Positions 22,932 to 31,704 of a DNA stretch of 64,000 nt are shown here, in pieces. Numbering within the stretch: the first letter of the stretch is position 1; each line of letters starts with the position of its first letter. The stretch covers positions 1 through 64,000 of the forward strand of contig JALXFE010000038.1 in NCBI GenBank assembly GCA_027069135.1, written 5' to 3'. The notes under the pieces are model-generated. The model was not told where the DNA came from. It worked only from the letters and a program-made list of their open reading frames with translations, and did not search any database. Source of the DNA: Thermoanaerobaculia bacterium. Its GTDB lineage: Bacteria; Acidobacteriota; Thermoanaerobaculia; Multivoradales; JAHZIX01. The position numbers were made by a program, and so were the translations under genes.

Positions 22932-25358
22932 GTGAAAGCTTTGAAGATCCTGAGTCTCGTTCTCCTCAGTCTCATCTTACTCCCCCCATCGGCCCACGCC
23001 CAGGCCTCCGGGGGCCTGGAGGGAACGATTCAACGCGAGAACGGTTCCGGCATCGGTGGCGTCTCCGTGGTCGTCAACGAACTGGGGTTGGCAGAGGTGA
23101 CGGACTCTCGGGGACGATTCAGATTCCCTGGAATTCCCGCCGGCACGTACTCACTTTCCTTCAGCTTGGGCGACTATGAGGCCGGCCTTGAGGATGTCGC
23201 CGTAAGCGCCGGCGCTACATCCACCGTTGAGGAGACCGTCGATTGGGCCGTCTCCTTCGCCGAAACGATTACCGTGGTCTCCGCTTCACGGCGGGTCGAA
23301 AGAATCGTCGAGGCTCCCGCCGCAATCACCCTGGTGACCGAAGAAGAGATCGAGCGCCAAGCTTCTCACGGGCAGTTGCCGAAACTTCTCGAGTTCACTC
23401 CCGGTGCCGAAGTCACCCAGAGCGGCCTCTACGACTACAACTTCAATACCCGCGGATTCAACTCCTCCCTCACCCGGCGTGTGGCGGTCCTGATCGACGG
23501 TCGGGATCCATCCGTGCCGTTTCTCGGTTCACAGGAATGGTCTGCCTTTACTTTCCCACTGGACGACATCGCCACCCTCGAAGTTGTGCGAGGTCCCAGC
23601 GCCGCCCTCTACGGTGCCAATGCTTCGAGCGGCATCGTCAATCTCGTGACCAAACAGCCGCGCTATAGCGACGGCGGCACGTTTCGCCTCACCGGCGGCG
23701 AGCTCAGTACCTTCAACGGTGACTTCCGGTATGCCGGCGAGCTCGGCAGTGGCTGGTACGTGAAAGCCTTGGCCGGTGCTCGTACCTCCGGTGATTTCAC
23801 CAGATCCCGCAACGGGAAGGCTGAGTACTCCGTACCCTGTGGTGGCGCCATCCGCACGGACTGCCTGCCTCAGGAAAGGGCCGCCCTGGACCCGGAAGAC
23901 GACGACGAGATCTTCTTCGGCAGCCTGCGCTTTGACAAATACTTCGATGGCGGTAGCGCTCTGACCCTCGAAGGGGGCCAATCGGACGTGTCCGGCCCGA
24001 CATTCCAAACCGGAATCGGCCGAGTCCAAATCGTCCAGCTCGACAGACCCTGGGCCCGCGCGAATTACTCAACCCAACACTGGAATGTCCTCAGCTTCTA
24101 TAACAAGCGCGACGCTTCCGAACAAACGGCTTTGGCCAGCGGCAACAACCTGGTGTTGGATACCAACAACTGGCAAGTCGAGGTGCAGACCAACTGGGAT
24201 CTCGCCGACGGCAAGGCGCGCATCGTCGCGGGCGCCACCTACGGAGAGGAAGAGATCGATACCCTGGATCCTCGCACCGGTCGACAGACCCTGGTTTTCG
24301 AACCCGTCGACTCGGACTCCTCCGCGGCCTTCGCTCAATTGGATTGGAGCATCTCCGACAAATTCAAATTGGTGGTGGCCGGACGCTTTGACGAAAGCTC
24401 CTTGCACGAGTCTCAATTCTCGCCGAAGGCCTCTTTGGTCTACAGCATCAACTCCGACAACACCCTACGCTTCACTTACAACGAGGCGTTCCAGGTCGCG
24501 AACTACTCCGAATTTTTCCTCCAGGCCCAAGTGGGCGCTTTTCCGGGAGCCGTTCTGCAAGGCTTGGTTTGCTCTCGCTTCGGAGTGGACTGCGGTTTCC
24601 CGGCGGCGATTCCGGTCCTGGCCCTTGGCAACGAAGACCTCGAGGTAGAGGAAGTGAAAGCCTTTGAGATCGGCTACAGCGGCATTCTCAACGGGAAGAC
24701 CTTTCTGACCGTCGACTACTACAACACTGAGAATACGAATTTCATTACGGACCTCATTCCCCAGGTCGGTACCGCTGTGGGAACGACCAACCCGAATTTC
24801 GGTCCTTTGGCCGGCGTTCCGGCGGCTCTCGGGGCAGTCCTCAACGGAGTGGTCGGCGGAGCGATTCCCGGAGCCATCCTCACCAACAATTTCGACGGCT
24901 CGCCGATCATCGCCGCGGTCTCGTACACCAACTTCGGCGACGTGGACACCCAGGGCATTGATATCGGCCTGAACCACTATTTCAACAATCAATGGAGCCT
25001 CTCGGCGGGCTACTCCTGGTTCGACTTCGACATCAAGGAAGATCTTCCCGGCTTCGAGCAGCTCTTGGTGCCGAATACACCGGAGAACAAGCTCACCTTC
25101 GGGCTCTCCTACGTTACGAGCTCCTGGGATGCCGGGATCAGCGGCCGGTGGGTGGACGATTTCCGCTGGTCCGTCGGCCCCTTTCAGGGGGACGTCGAGT
25201 CCTACACGACAATGGACCTGAACGCCAACGTCACCATCAACGAGCACATCTCCTTGGGCCTCAACGTCGCCAACCTTACCGACGACGAGCATTTTGAAGC
25301 CTTCGGCGGTGACCTGCTGGGCCGACGCGCTCTGGGGAACGTCACTTTTTCCTGGTAA
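22932..25358 (+). CDS. TonB-dependent outer-membrane receptor with N-terminal CarboxypepD-like domain
   Basis: 808 residues from GTG at 22932, chosen because AAGGAGG precedes it and a signal peptide follows (VKALKILSLVLLSLILLPPSAHAQ). Residues about 27-105 are a carboxypeptidase-regulatory-like beta domain (GLEGTIQRENGSGIGGVSVVV). The plug follows with ETITVVSASR, IERQASHGQLPKLLEF, VAVLIDGRDPSV and VRGPSAALYGANASSGIVNLVTK. The C-terminal barrel ends in LGNVTFSW with terminal aromatic Trp. It imports a siderophore, sugar or other large ligand, not determinable here. A MITE-like element begins 10 bases past the stop. Confidence 0.92.
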   Translation: MKALKILSLVLLSLILLPPSAHAQASGGLEGTIQRENGSGIGGVSVVVNELGLAEVTDSRGRFRFPGIPAGTYSLSFSLGDYEAGLEDVAVSAGATSTVEETVDWAVSFAETITVVSASRRVERIVEAPAAITLVTEEEIERQASHGQLPKLLEFTPGAEVTQSGLYDYNFNTRGFNSSLTRRVAVLIDGRDPSVPFLGSQEWSAFTFPLDDIATLEVVRGPSAALYGANASSGIVNLVTKQPRYSDGGTFRLTGGELSTFNGDFRYAGELGSGWYVKALAGARTSGDFTRSRNGKAEYSVPCGGAIRTDCLPQERAALDPEDDDEIFFGSLRFDKYFDGGSALTLEGGQSDVSGPTFQTGIGRVQIVQLDRPWARANYSTQHWNVLSFYNKRDASEQTALASGNNLVLDTNNWQVEVQTNWDLADGKARIVAGATYGEEEIDTLDPRTGRQTLVFEPVDSDSSAAFAQLDWSISDKFKLVVAGRFDESSLHESQFSPKASLVYSINSDNTLRFTYNEAFQVANYSEFFLQAQVGAFPGAVLQGLVCSRFGVDCGFPAAIPVLALGNEDLEVEEVKAFEIGYSGILNGKTFLTVDYYNTENTNFITDLIPQVGTAVGTTNPNFGPLAGVPAALGAVLNGVVGGAIPGAILTNNFDGSPIIAAVSYTNFGDVDTQGIDIGLNHYFNNQWSLSAGYSWFDFDIKEDLPGFEQLLVPNTPENKLTFGLSYVTSSWDAGISGRWVDDFRWSVGPFQGDVESYTTMDLNANVTINEHISLGLNVANLTDDEHFEAFGGDLLGRRALGNVTFSW

Positions 25359-25367
25359 GGCCCCACC

Positions 25368-25532
25368 TAGCAGCCCGTGGCAAAAGTCGAACCGCGCTCC
25401 GAGCGGTTCTATTCGGCCGAAGCTTCGTTGTCAAACCTCGATGATTCTAAGAATCATCTGCGGTTTTCCGCCTTGATTCGGCTCGAATACTCCTCGCTCT
25501 CGCTAGCGCCTGACTTCTGCCACGGGCTGCTA
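25368..25532 (+). mobile_element. 165-bp MITE-like element, copy A
   Basis: Bounded by 21-bp terminal inverted repeats, TAGCAGCCCGTGGCAAAAGTC at the left and the complement of TAGCAGCCCGTGGCAGAAGTC at the right (one mismatch). Inside are further hairpins, for example GAACCGC/GCGGTTC and GATGATTCTAAGAATCATC. It contains no gene. An inverted, about 98% identical copy lies at 26675-26839. Immediately downstream of the receptor gene. Confidence 0.85.
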
Positions 25533-25548
25533 GCCCGCTGATGTGTGT

Positions 25549-25580
25549 AAGCCCTCGCTGCCCGGCAGCGGGGGCTTCTT
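25549..25580 (+). terminator. strong hairpin before the tRNA promoter
   Basis: AAGCCCTCGCTGCC (25549-25562) pairs with GGCAGCGGGGGCTT (25564-25577) with only one wobble, followed by CTTC. Probably ends transcription from the receptor gene. Confidence 0.6.
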
Positions 25581-25600
25581 CATTGCGAGCATCTCGAGAA

Positions 25601-25630
25601 TTGACAGAGAGAACAACGCTAGCTTACACT
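25601..25630 (+). promoter_or_regulatory. promoter of the tRNA cluster
   Basis: Consensus TTGACA (25601-25606), an 18-base spacer and TACACT (25625-25630), 18 bases before tRNA-Pro. Position and sequence are as expected for a stable-RNA promoter. Confidence 0.7.
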
Positions 25631-25648
25631 CCGCCTCTGCGTTTCCGA

Positions 25649-25722
25649 CGGGGCGTGGCGCAGCCTGGTAGCGCATCTGCTTTGGGAGCAGGAGGTCCTC
25701 AGTTCAAATCTGAGCGCCCCGA
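25649..25722 (+). tRNA. tRNA-Pro (anticodon UGG)
   Basis: Acceptor CGGGGCG/CGCCCCG, anticodon stem TCTGC/GCAGG-type with loop TTTGGGA (anticodon TGG), T loop TTCAAAT, discriminator A. CCA is not encoded. Confidence 0.95.
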
Positions 25723-25761
25723 TTCAGCGCCCATCAACGGCCTGATAAGGAAACACACCGG

Positions 25762-25838
25762 CTGCCTGTAGCTCAGCTGGATAGAGCGGCGGCCTTCTAA
25801 GCCGCGGGTCGGGGGTTCGAATCCCTCCAGGCAGGCCA
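25762..25838 (+). tRNA. tRNA-Arg (anticodon UCU)
   Basis: Acceptor CTGCCTG/CAGGCAG, D arm GCTCAGCTGGATAGAGC, anticodon stem GCGGC/GCCGC with loop CTTCTAA (anticodon TCT), T loop TTCGAAT, discriminator G and encoded CCA. Confidence 0.95.
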
Positions 25839-25914
25839 ACCTTTCGGCCTGTGGGGTTTCGGGCCACCCACTCGGTGGAGCTTGCCGGAGCCGTAGCGAG
25901 TTGAAAAGATCTTT

Positions 25915-25991
25915 GCACCCGTAGCTCAGCTGGATAGAGCGACGGCCTCCGGAGCCGTAGGTCAGAGGTTCGAATCCTCTCGGGTGCACCA
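25915..25991 (+). tRNA. tRNA-Arg (anticodon CCG)
   Basis: Acceptor GCACCCG/CGGGTGC, anticodon stem ACGGC/GCCGT with loop CTCCGGA (anticodon CCG), T loop TTCGAAT, discriminator A and encoded CCA. Third gene of the Pro-Arg-Arg cluster. Confidence 0.95.
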
Positions 25992-26062
25992 TTCATCCAT
26001 ACCCTGGATTTCGAAAAAGTCCGCGTTTATGCTAGGTTAGCTGGACTTCCAGGAGGATTGTC

Positions 26063-26590
26063 ATGTCTCCAAAGCTTATGTGTCGAATCGCAGCTCTCGC
26101 GGTAGGTGTTGCCCTATCGATGGTCGGAAGCGTGCCTGCAGAGGCTGCGGCTTTCATCGTACACCTCAAGAACGACAGCATTTTTTCGACCCTGCAGCAG
26201 CCGAAAGTCGCGTCTTGGGACGAGGATACCGTCCTGGTCTTGACGGAAGCAGGGAATTGGATCGGCCTTCCGAAGACGGAAATCGACCACATCACCTCCA
26301 CCATCGAAGTGCGGGGTATCGGTAGGGTCATCGACAGCAAGACCATCGCCATCGGAACATTGGCTAACGATGCGCCGACCGAAGAAGAGCTGGCTGCCGC
26401 GGATGCTGAGCGCAGTCCATTGGATCGATTCCTGGACCGATTCGAAGACCTGGCCGGGGAGGCTCCGGAACAGCCGAATTATTCGCAGCGGCAATTCGTC
26501 AATCCGGATCAGGCGACGGGGATTCCCCTCAACTATCTCGGAAGTTTTGCAGCCCCTATCGGCGGCGCCATTCAAGAAGCCGAGCAATAG
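26063..26590 (+). CDS. small exported protein, unknown function
   Basis: 175 residues; AGGAGG seven bases before the ATG. Signal peptide at 1-29 (MCRIAALAVGVALSMVGSVPAEA, cleavage before AFIVHL). The following segment (AFIVHLKNDSIFSTLQQPKVASWDEDTVLVLTEAG) has a short beta-barrel look, as in periplasmic proteins that begin with LKNG motifs. The C-terminal half is acidic and Gln/Pro-rich (PTEEELAAADAERSP). No family recognised. It sits alone between the tRNA genes and MITE copy B. Confidence 0.75.
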   Translation: MSPKLMCRIAALAVGVALSMVGSVPAEAAAFIVHLKNDSIFSTLQQPKVASWDEDTVLVLTEAGNWIGLPKTEIDHITSTIEVRGIGRVIDSKTIAIGTLANDAPTEEELAAADAERSPLDRFLDRFEDLAGEAPEQPNYSQRQFVNPDQATGIPLNYLGSFAAPIGGAIQEAEQ

Positions 26591-26674
26591 GCCCACAGCT
26601 CGATCACCGGGATCCTCGAATTAGGGTTCCGGATTTCGATACGGACCGGAGAGACGATCACCGCCTCCCGGTCC

Positions 26675-26839
26675 TAGCAGCCCGTGGCAGAAGTCAGGCG
26701 CTAGCGAGAGCGAGGAGTATTCGAGCAGAATCAAGGCGGAAAACCGCAGATGATTCTTGGAATCATCGAGGTTTGACAACGAAGATTCGGCCGAATAGAA
26801 CCGCTCGGAGCGCGGTTCGACTTTTGCCACGGGCTGCTA
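26675..26839 (-). mobile_element. 165-bp MITE-like element, copy B (inverted)
   Basis: Same length and TIRs as copy A but in the opposite orientation; read on the minus strand it differs from A at only about three positions. No coding capacity; the minus-strand 69-codon frame across it is accidental. The two copies bracket 1.14 kb with three tRNA genes and one small gene. Confidence 0.85.
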
Positions 26840-26866
26840 GGTGTCTTTTAGGCACCTTGTTCTTTT
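26839..26866 (+). terminator. possible terminator just upstream of the riboswitch
   Basis: AGGTGTC (26839-26845) and GGCACCT (26851-26857) form a short stem with one mismatch, followed by TTGTTCTTTT. It would insulate the riboswitch operon from upstream transcription. Confidence 0.4.
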
Positions 26867-26883
26867 ACAGACCTAGGACGACA

Positions 26884-27070
26884 CGGTGATCCGCGAGTGC
26901 GGATTGAAAGAGGGAAGTCGGTGAGAAACCGACGCGGCCCCCGCCACTGTAACCGGGTACGAAACCGTAGATTTGCCACTGGGCGGCTCGATCGAGAGGT
27001 CAGCTACCTGGGAAGGCTCGGGAGTAGGAAGATCCGGAAGCCAGGAGACCTGCCGTTGCGTCCCGCACTG
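26884..27070 (+). ncRNA. cobalamin riboswitch
   Basis: Contains the conserved blocks of the B12 aptamer in order: AAAGAGGGAAGTCGGTG, GCCCCCGCCACTGTAACCGG, CACTGGG, CTGGGAAGGC and the B12 box AGCCAGGAGACCTGCC (27039-27054). It lies in the leader of btuB, about 110 bases before its start codon. Binding of adenosylcobalamin is expected to shut off the B12-uptake operon. Confidence 0.95.
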
Positions 27071-27178
27071 AACCGCCTCCGGGGTGTGAGGGATCGATGG
27101 CGCATCGAATATGCATGCTCCAGTATCGCTCCGCCTCCCGGGAACGGTCGCAGGCGGAAACACAAGGAGCAAACACGC

Positions 27179-28984
27179 ATGCGTCAACTGTGGCTGCTGG
27201 CAGGGATCCTCGGGGGTGCGATCCCAACGCTGGCTCAGGATTCAACGCCCCCCCCACCTACTTTTTCTGATTCGGTCGTCGTCACGCCCTCCCTCGAAGA
27301 GGCGCAACGGCGAGACTCGCCAGCTACGATTACGGTGGTTGACCGCCAACAAATCGAAGATCGCCAGGTCACCGCCGTACTCCAACTTCTCCAGACGGTG
27401 CCGGGTTTGGCCGTCGTCCAATCCGGATCTCCCGGCACGGCGACATCCGTGTTCAGCCGCGGAACGAGCTCAGCCCAAACACTGGTCCTTTGGAACGGCA
27501 TGGTCTTGAACGACCCGTTCTTCGGGGGCTTCGATTGGGCCTACCTGGACACGGAAAACGTCGAGCGAGTGGAAATCGTACGAGGCCCGTTGAGCACTCT
27601 TTACGGCAGTGATGCCATGGGTGGCGTCGTCCAGGTCCTGACCGGTCGCCCGCAGGAGGCGCGGGTGCGTCTGGAGGCTGGAGAGAATAGCTACGGTCGC
27701 GGCACCTTCGCTACAGGATTCGGTGGGGACTCCTTTCACGGCGACGTCGTCTCAACCTACAGAACCGGCGAAGGTGAGCTTGCCAACGAGTTCTTCGACG
27801 GCTTCACCCTGATCGCGCGGGGAGAGTGGCAAGCAACGAAAGGCTTTCTCGTGGGTCTGATGGCCCGCTTCAACGATGCTGAGTTGGGAATTCCGCGCAG
27901 TGGAGGCATGCCGACGCCAAACCGGCGCCAGGATTCGACGTCACGGGATTTCGCCCTTCCCCTGGACCTCTTGGCTGGCCCCTGGCAAATGGAGGCCCAC
28001 CTGTCTCGGGTCACGACGGATTTCGAGTTTCGTGACCCGGACTCCTTTTTCTCCCTCAACGACACGGAAGGGGAACGGCTCCGGGGACGCGTCGTCGCCG
28101 CTCGCGACCTCGGGGACAACGCCTGGGTCGGCGTCGGTGGCGAATGGCAGGACAACGAGGTCACCAACATCAGTACCTTCGGTACCAACCTGGATGCCGT
28201 CAGTCACGAGAATCAGGCGGCATTTCTCCAAGGCCGACTCCGCAAGGGAAAGCTAGCGGTGGAAGCTGCCCTACGCTACGACGACCATGAAGTCTTCGGC
28301 TCCGAGCTCAGCCCCGGCGTGGGTCTCGCGATGGATCTAGGGGCAGGAACCACGCTGCGCGCCAGCTACGGCGAGGGGTTTCGCGCTCCGAGCCTCGGAG
28401 AGTTGTTCTTCCCTTTCAGCGGCAATGAGAATCTCGATGCGGAGACCAGCGAGAGCTACGAGCTGACCCTCGAGAGTCGCAGAGGGCCCTGGAGATTCAC
28501 CCTCGCCGCTTTTGACAGCCGGCAGAAGAACCTCATTGAGTTTGACCTGGCTTCCTTCACCAACATCAACCGCGGCCGGACCCGGAGTCAGGGCCTTGAA
28601 GGCGAGCTCACCTTTCGCTCGGAGCACCTTCTCGTCGCCTCAAACTTCACCTACCTGGATGCCGAAGACGAAAGCACCGGTGAGGCCCTCGTGCGGCGCC
28701 CCCGGGAAAGCGGAAGCCTGCGTCTGGTCTACCGGCCGGGAAGCACGAGCCTGAGTCTTACCGGGCGCTATGTCGGAAGGCGGCCGGACATCGATCCGGT
28801 CTCCTTCGGGCGTAGCTCCAACAGCAGCTATGTCCGCCTGGATCTGGCGGCCCGCTGGCAGGCTCGGCCCTGGTTGCAACCCTACGGTCGCCTGGAGAAC
28901 TTAGCTGACGAGGATTACGAAGAGGCTCTCGGTTTCCAGGCACCCGGGCGAATCTTCATCGGCGGCCTGCGCCTGACCTTCTGA
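27179..28984 (+). CDS. btuB: TonB-dependent vitamin B12 receptor BtuB
   Basis: 601 residues from ATG at 27179, preceded by AAGGAG; the longer open frame upstream is riboswitch RNA. Signal peptide MRQLWLLAGILGGAIPTLAQ, TonB-box-like SDSVVVTPS, plug with ITVVDRQQIEDRQVTAVLQLL, VLWNGMVLNDPFFGG and VEIVRGPLSTLYGSDAMGGVVQVLT, then a 22-strand-type barrel ending IFIGGLRLTF (terminal Phe). Short for a TonB receptor, as is BtuB. The riboswitch upstream and the btuFDC genes downstream support cobalamin as ligand. Confidence 0.93.
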   Translation: MRQLWLLAGILGGAIPTLAQDSTPPPPTFSDSVVVTPSLEEAQRRDSPATITVVDRQQIEDRQVTAVLQLLQTVPGLAVVQSGSPGTATSVFSRGTSSAQTLVLWNGMVLNDPFFGGFDWAYLDTENVERVEIVRGPLSTLYGSDAMGGVVQVLTGRPQEARVRLEAGENSYGRGTFATGFGGDSFHGDVVSTYRTGEGELANEFFDGFTLIARGEWQATKGFLVGLMARFNDAELGIPRSGGMPTPNRRQDSTSRDFALPLDLLAGPWQMEAHLSRVTTDFEFRDPDSFFSLNDTEGERLRGRVVAARDLGDNAWVGVGGEWQDNEVTNISTFGTNLDAVSHENQAAFLQGRLRKGKLAVEAALRYDDHEVFGSELSPGVGLAMDLGAGTTLRASYGEGFRAPSLGELFFPFSGNENLDAETSESYELTLESRRGPWRFTLAAFDSRQKNLIEFDLASFTNINRGRTRSQGLEGELTFRSEHLLVASNFTYLDAEDESTGEALVRRPRESGSLRLVYRPGSTSLSLTGRYVGRRPDIDPVSFGRSSNSSYVRLDLAARWQARPWLQPYGRLENLADEDYEEALGFQAPGRIFIGGLRLTF

Positions 28985-28994
28985 GAGGATTCCG

Positions 28995-29897
28995 TTGCGC
29001 CGCCTTCTCGCCCTCCTTCTACTCGCCATCCTTCCGCTCCCCCTCGCCTGCACCGAGGGGGCACCGGAGGAGATTCCGAAAGCGAGAGCGGCGGCTCCTG
29101 CGAGAATCCTGACCCTGGCCCCCAGCGTCACGGAAATCGCTTTCGCCCTCGGTCTCGGGGATCGCGTGGTCGGGGTCGGGGACTACGTGTTGTGGCCCCC
29201 GGAAGCGGCGGGGCGCCCGCGCCTCGGGGGCTTGATCAATCCCAATTTGGAAGCCATGGTCCGGCTCGAACCGGATCTGGCGATCCTCCTACCGAGCGAA
29301 GAAGATATCGCCCGGTCGCTGCGACGTCTGAACATCGAAGTTCTGACGGTTGAAAGCGAGAGCCTCGCCGACCTCGAAGCGGCGGTCGTGACGATCGGTC
29401 GGCGCTGCTCCGTCCCGGCGCGCGGGGCGGAGCTTAAGGACGAGCTCCACGAAGCGCTAGCCCCTCGCGACGACGCAGCGGGCAGGTCGGTGATGATCAC
29501 CCTCGGTCGGCCCCTGGGACGGCCCGCGGAGGTCCTCGTGGCCGGCCCCGGAACCTTCTACAACGAGCTTCTGGAACGTCTCGGCGCCGCCAACGCCTTC
29601 CAGGACGCCCGGGCCCTCTATCCACAAATCAGCCTGGAGCAGGTCCTGGCACGCTCCCCGGATGTGATTCTTGAAATCCATACGGACGAGCAATCGGCCC
29701 AGCAGGTGGCCCAACGCCAAGAGGATTGGGCCGAGGCCCTTCGGTCCCTGGCAGCTTTGGCACCTCCGGTGCGGGTCATTTCCGGAGATTGGGCTCTGAT
29801 CCCCGGCCCTCGGCTGCCGAGGCTCTACCGCGCCATGGCGGAAGCTCTCGCGGCACCGCCCTCCTCCAAACCCGGCCCTGCCAAGGTCTCCCCTTGA
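28995..29897 (+). CDS. btuF: periplasmic cobalamin-binding protein BtuF
   Basis: 300 residues, TTG start after GAGAGGA. N-terminal signal peptide ending near LPLACTEG, a lipoprotein-like cleavage site although the -3 residue is Pro. The class III substrate-binding fold is clear: RILTLAPSVTEIAFALGLGDRVVGV, LEAMVRLEPDLAIL, then PDVILEI and VRVISGDWALIPGPRLP. It hands B12 from the periplasm to BtuCD. It overlaps btuD by four bases (TTGA). Confidence 0.9.
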   Translation: MRRLLALLLLAILPLPLACTEGAPEEIPKARAAAPARILTLAPSVTEIAFALGLGDRVVGVGDYVLWPPEAAGRPRLGGLINPNLEAMVRLEPDLAILLPSEEDIARSLRRLNIEVLTVESESLADLEAAVVTIGRRCSVPARGAELKDELHEALAPRDDAAGRSVMITLGRPLGRPAEVLVAGPGTFYNELLERLGAANAFQDARALYPQISLEQVLARSPDVILEIHTDEQSAQQVAQRQEDWAEALRSLAALAPPVRVISGDWALIPGPRLPRLYRAMAEALAAPPSSKPGPAKVSP

Positions 29898-30694
29898 CCA
29901 CCTCTCCGGCGACTCCTGCGATCCTCGAAGCTCGGCAGGTTTCCTGGCACAGCCGTCAGCGACCGGTGCTGGGACCGGTATCCTTGGCGATTCGACCCCG
30001 CGAGCATGTGGTGCTCATCGGCCCCAACGGGGCGGGCAAGACGACTCTGCTACGACTCCTCGCTGGCCTTTTGGATCGACAGCATGGAGACATCCTCTTC
30101 GACGGAACCTCCTATGAGCACCTCGACCGGCGCCAACTGGCTCGGCGCATCGCCTACGTGCCCCAGATTCGCCCCGCGAGGATCCCGCTCACCGTCCAGC
30201 AGGTCGTGGAGCAGGGCAGGTATCCGCACCTGAGCTCGGGACGAAAGAGCCTGCGGCTCCGAGATTTCGAAGCCATCGAAGGCGCCCTGCGCCGGGTCGG
30301 CCTGTGGGAGCTGCGGCAACGCTCGGTAGACCGGCTTTCCGGCGGCGAACGCCAGGCGGTCTTTATCGCCGCCGCATTGGCTCAGGAAGCCGGGGTCCTG
30401 ATCCTCGATGAGCCGACGACTCATCTCGATCCTCGACACAAGGCGAAGGTCACCAACATCCTCCTGCGCCTGAAGCGGGAGACCGACACCACCGTCGTAG
30501 CCGCCACCCACGAGCTACGATTCGCGGCCCACGTGGCGGACCGGGTGATCGCGCTCGAGCAGGGCCGCCTCGTTCACCAGGGAGAACCGGAGGAAGTCCT
30601 CGAGCCGACGATCCTGGAGAAGGTCTTCGGGATTCCCTTCGTAGTCGCCTCCCCCGGGGCTCTTGCGACCCCCCGCGTGGAGCTCCCCGAATGA
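29894..30694 (+). CDS. btuD: ABC transporter ATPase for cobalamin, BtuD
   Basis: 266 residues from TTG at 29894, which overlaps the btuF stop; the upstream open frame is only btuF in another frame. Motifs: Walker A GPNGAGKTT, Q-loop in YVPQIRP, signature LSGGERQ, Walker B VLILDEPTTHLD, His switch ATHELRF. FecE/BtuD type. It overlaps btuC in ATGA, so btuF-btuD-btuC are translationally chained. Confidence 0.92.
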   Translation: MTTSPATPAILEARQVSWHSRQRPVLGPVSLAIRPREHVVLIGPNGAGKTTLLRLLAGLLDRQHGDILFDGTSYEHLDRRQLARRIAYVPQIRPARIPLTVQQVVEQGRYPHLSSGRKSLRLRDFEAIEGALRRVGLWELRQRSVDRLSGGERQAVFIAAALAQEAGVLILDEPTTHLDPRHKAKVTNILLRLKRETDTTVVAATHELRFAAHVADRVIALEQGRLVHQGEPEEVLEPTILEKVFGIPFVVASPGALATPRVELPE

Positions 30695-31680
30695 GCGCCT
30701 CCATCTGTCCCCGGCGGCTTCTCCTCTGGCTCTTTGCTGCGTGGTTCGTCGTCCTTTTCACCGCCCCGCTGATCGGGGGTCAGACGCTGGATTTCCGAGA
30801 GCTATGGTCCGGAGACCCCACGACCGCGACCATCTTCTGGCAATTGCGGATTCCGCGGGTCTTGTTGGCACTTCTGGCCGGGGGCTCCCTGGCGGCAGCG
30901 GGGATGAGCTACCAGACATTGTTTCGAAACGACCTCGCGGAGCCTTACACTCTGGGGGTCGCGGTAGGCGCTGCCCTGGGAGTGGTGATCGCTATTCGGC
31001 TCGCTCCGGCGGGCAGCTTTTTCGGCCTTTCCTGGACATCCTTCGCCAGTTTCCTGGGAGCTCTCGCCGCCAGCGCCTTGGTCTTCGGTCTCGCTCAGCG
31101 GCGGCGCTCCGCCGTCGGCTCCACACTTCTACTGGCCGGGATCGCAGTGTCTCTTTCCTGCACGGCCCTGATTCTCTTCATCCAATACCTCTCCGACTCT
31201 ACGCAGACCTTCCGCATGGTGCGCTGGACTATGGGGGGCCTCGCGGTGGTCGGATATCGCGAGGTGCTATGGCTCCTACCGTGGCTCTTCGGCGGCAGCT
31301 TCGTCCTCGTTCGCAGCCGATGGGAGCTCGACCTACTGCTCACTGGCGAAGAGCTAGCCGCCAGCCGAGGGGTGGACCTCGTTCGGCTGCGCCTGACGAT
31401 CCTGGCCGCCACCTCCGTCATGGTCGGCGCTATCGTCGCCGTCGCCGGCCCCATCGGTTTCGTAGGCTTGATGATCCCCCACATCCTGCGCCGTTGGATC
31501 GGCCCAACTCACCGATTCTTGCTTCCCGCCTGCCTGCTCGCCGGCGGGATCTTTCTCGCCCTATGCGACTCCGCCGCCCGCGTCGTCATGGCCCCGGCGG
31601 AGCTCCCCGTGGGCATCCTCACCGCTCTGCTGGGCGGTCCGTTTTTTCTGTGGCTGATCTTTTTCGAGCGGAGCGACTAA
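30691..31680 (+). CDS. btuC: ABC transporter permease for cobalamin, BtuC
   Basis: 329 residues with about ten membrane helices; FecCD/BtuC hallmarks LRIPRVLLALLAGGSLAAAG, LAEPYTLGVAVGAALG, and AGPIGFVGLMIPHILR, the ATPase-contact loop. Forms the inner-membrane pore of the BtuCDF importer. Last gene of the riboswitch operon; the next gene faces it convergently 24 bases on. Confidence 0.92.
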   Translation: MSASICPRRLLLWLFAAWFVVLFTAPLIGGQTLDFRELWSGDPTTATIFWQLRIPRVLLALLAGGSLAAAGMSYQTLFRNDLAEPYTLGVAVGAALGVVIAIRLAPAGSFFGLSWTSFASFLGALAASALVFGLAQRRRSAVGSTLLLAGIAVSLSCTALILFIQYLSDSTQTFRMVRWTMGGLAVVGYREVLWLLPWLFGGSFVLVRSRWELDLLLTGEELAASRGVDLVRLRLTILAATSVMVGAIVAVAGPIGFVGLMIPHILRRWIGPTHRFLLPACLLAGGIFLALCDSAARVVMAPAELPVGILTALLGGPFFLWLIFFERSD

Positions 31681-31704
31681 GGATCCTCCGACGCAGCGTG
31701 GGGC

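Noticed and set aside
25699-25996. Two minus-strand frames of about 90 codons over the tRNA-Pro/Arg genes
   Set aside because: They read through tRNA genes (typical [10 protein letters not shown] and GFEPLTYGS patterns), a well-known spurious ORF type.
26621-26830. 69-codon minus-strand frame in MITE copy B
   Set aside because: Lies wholly inside the non-coding repeat; the same stretch in copy A carries no matching start.
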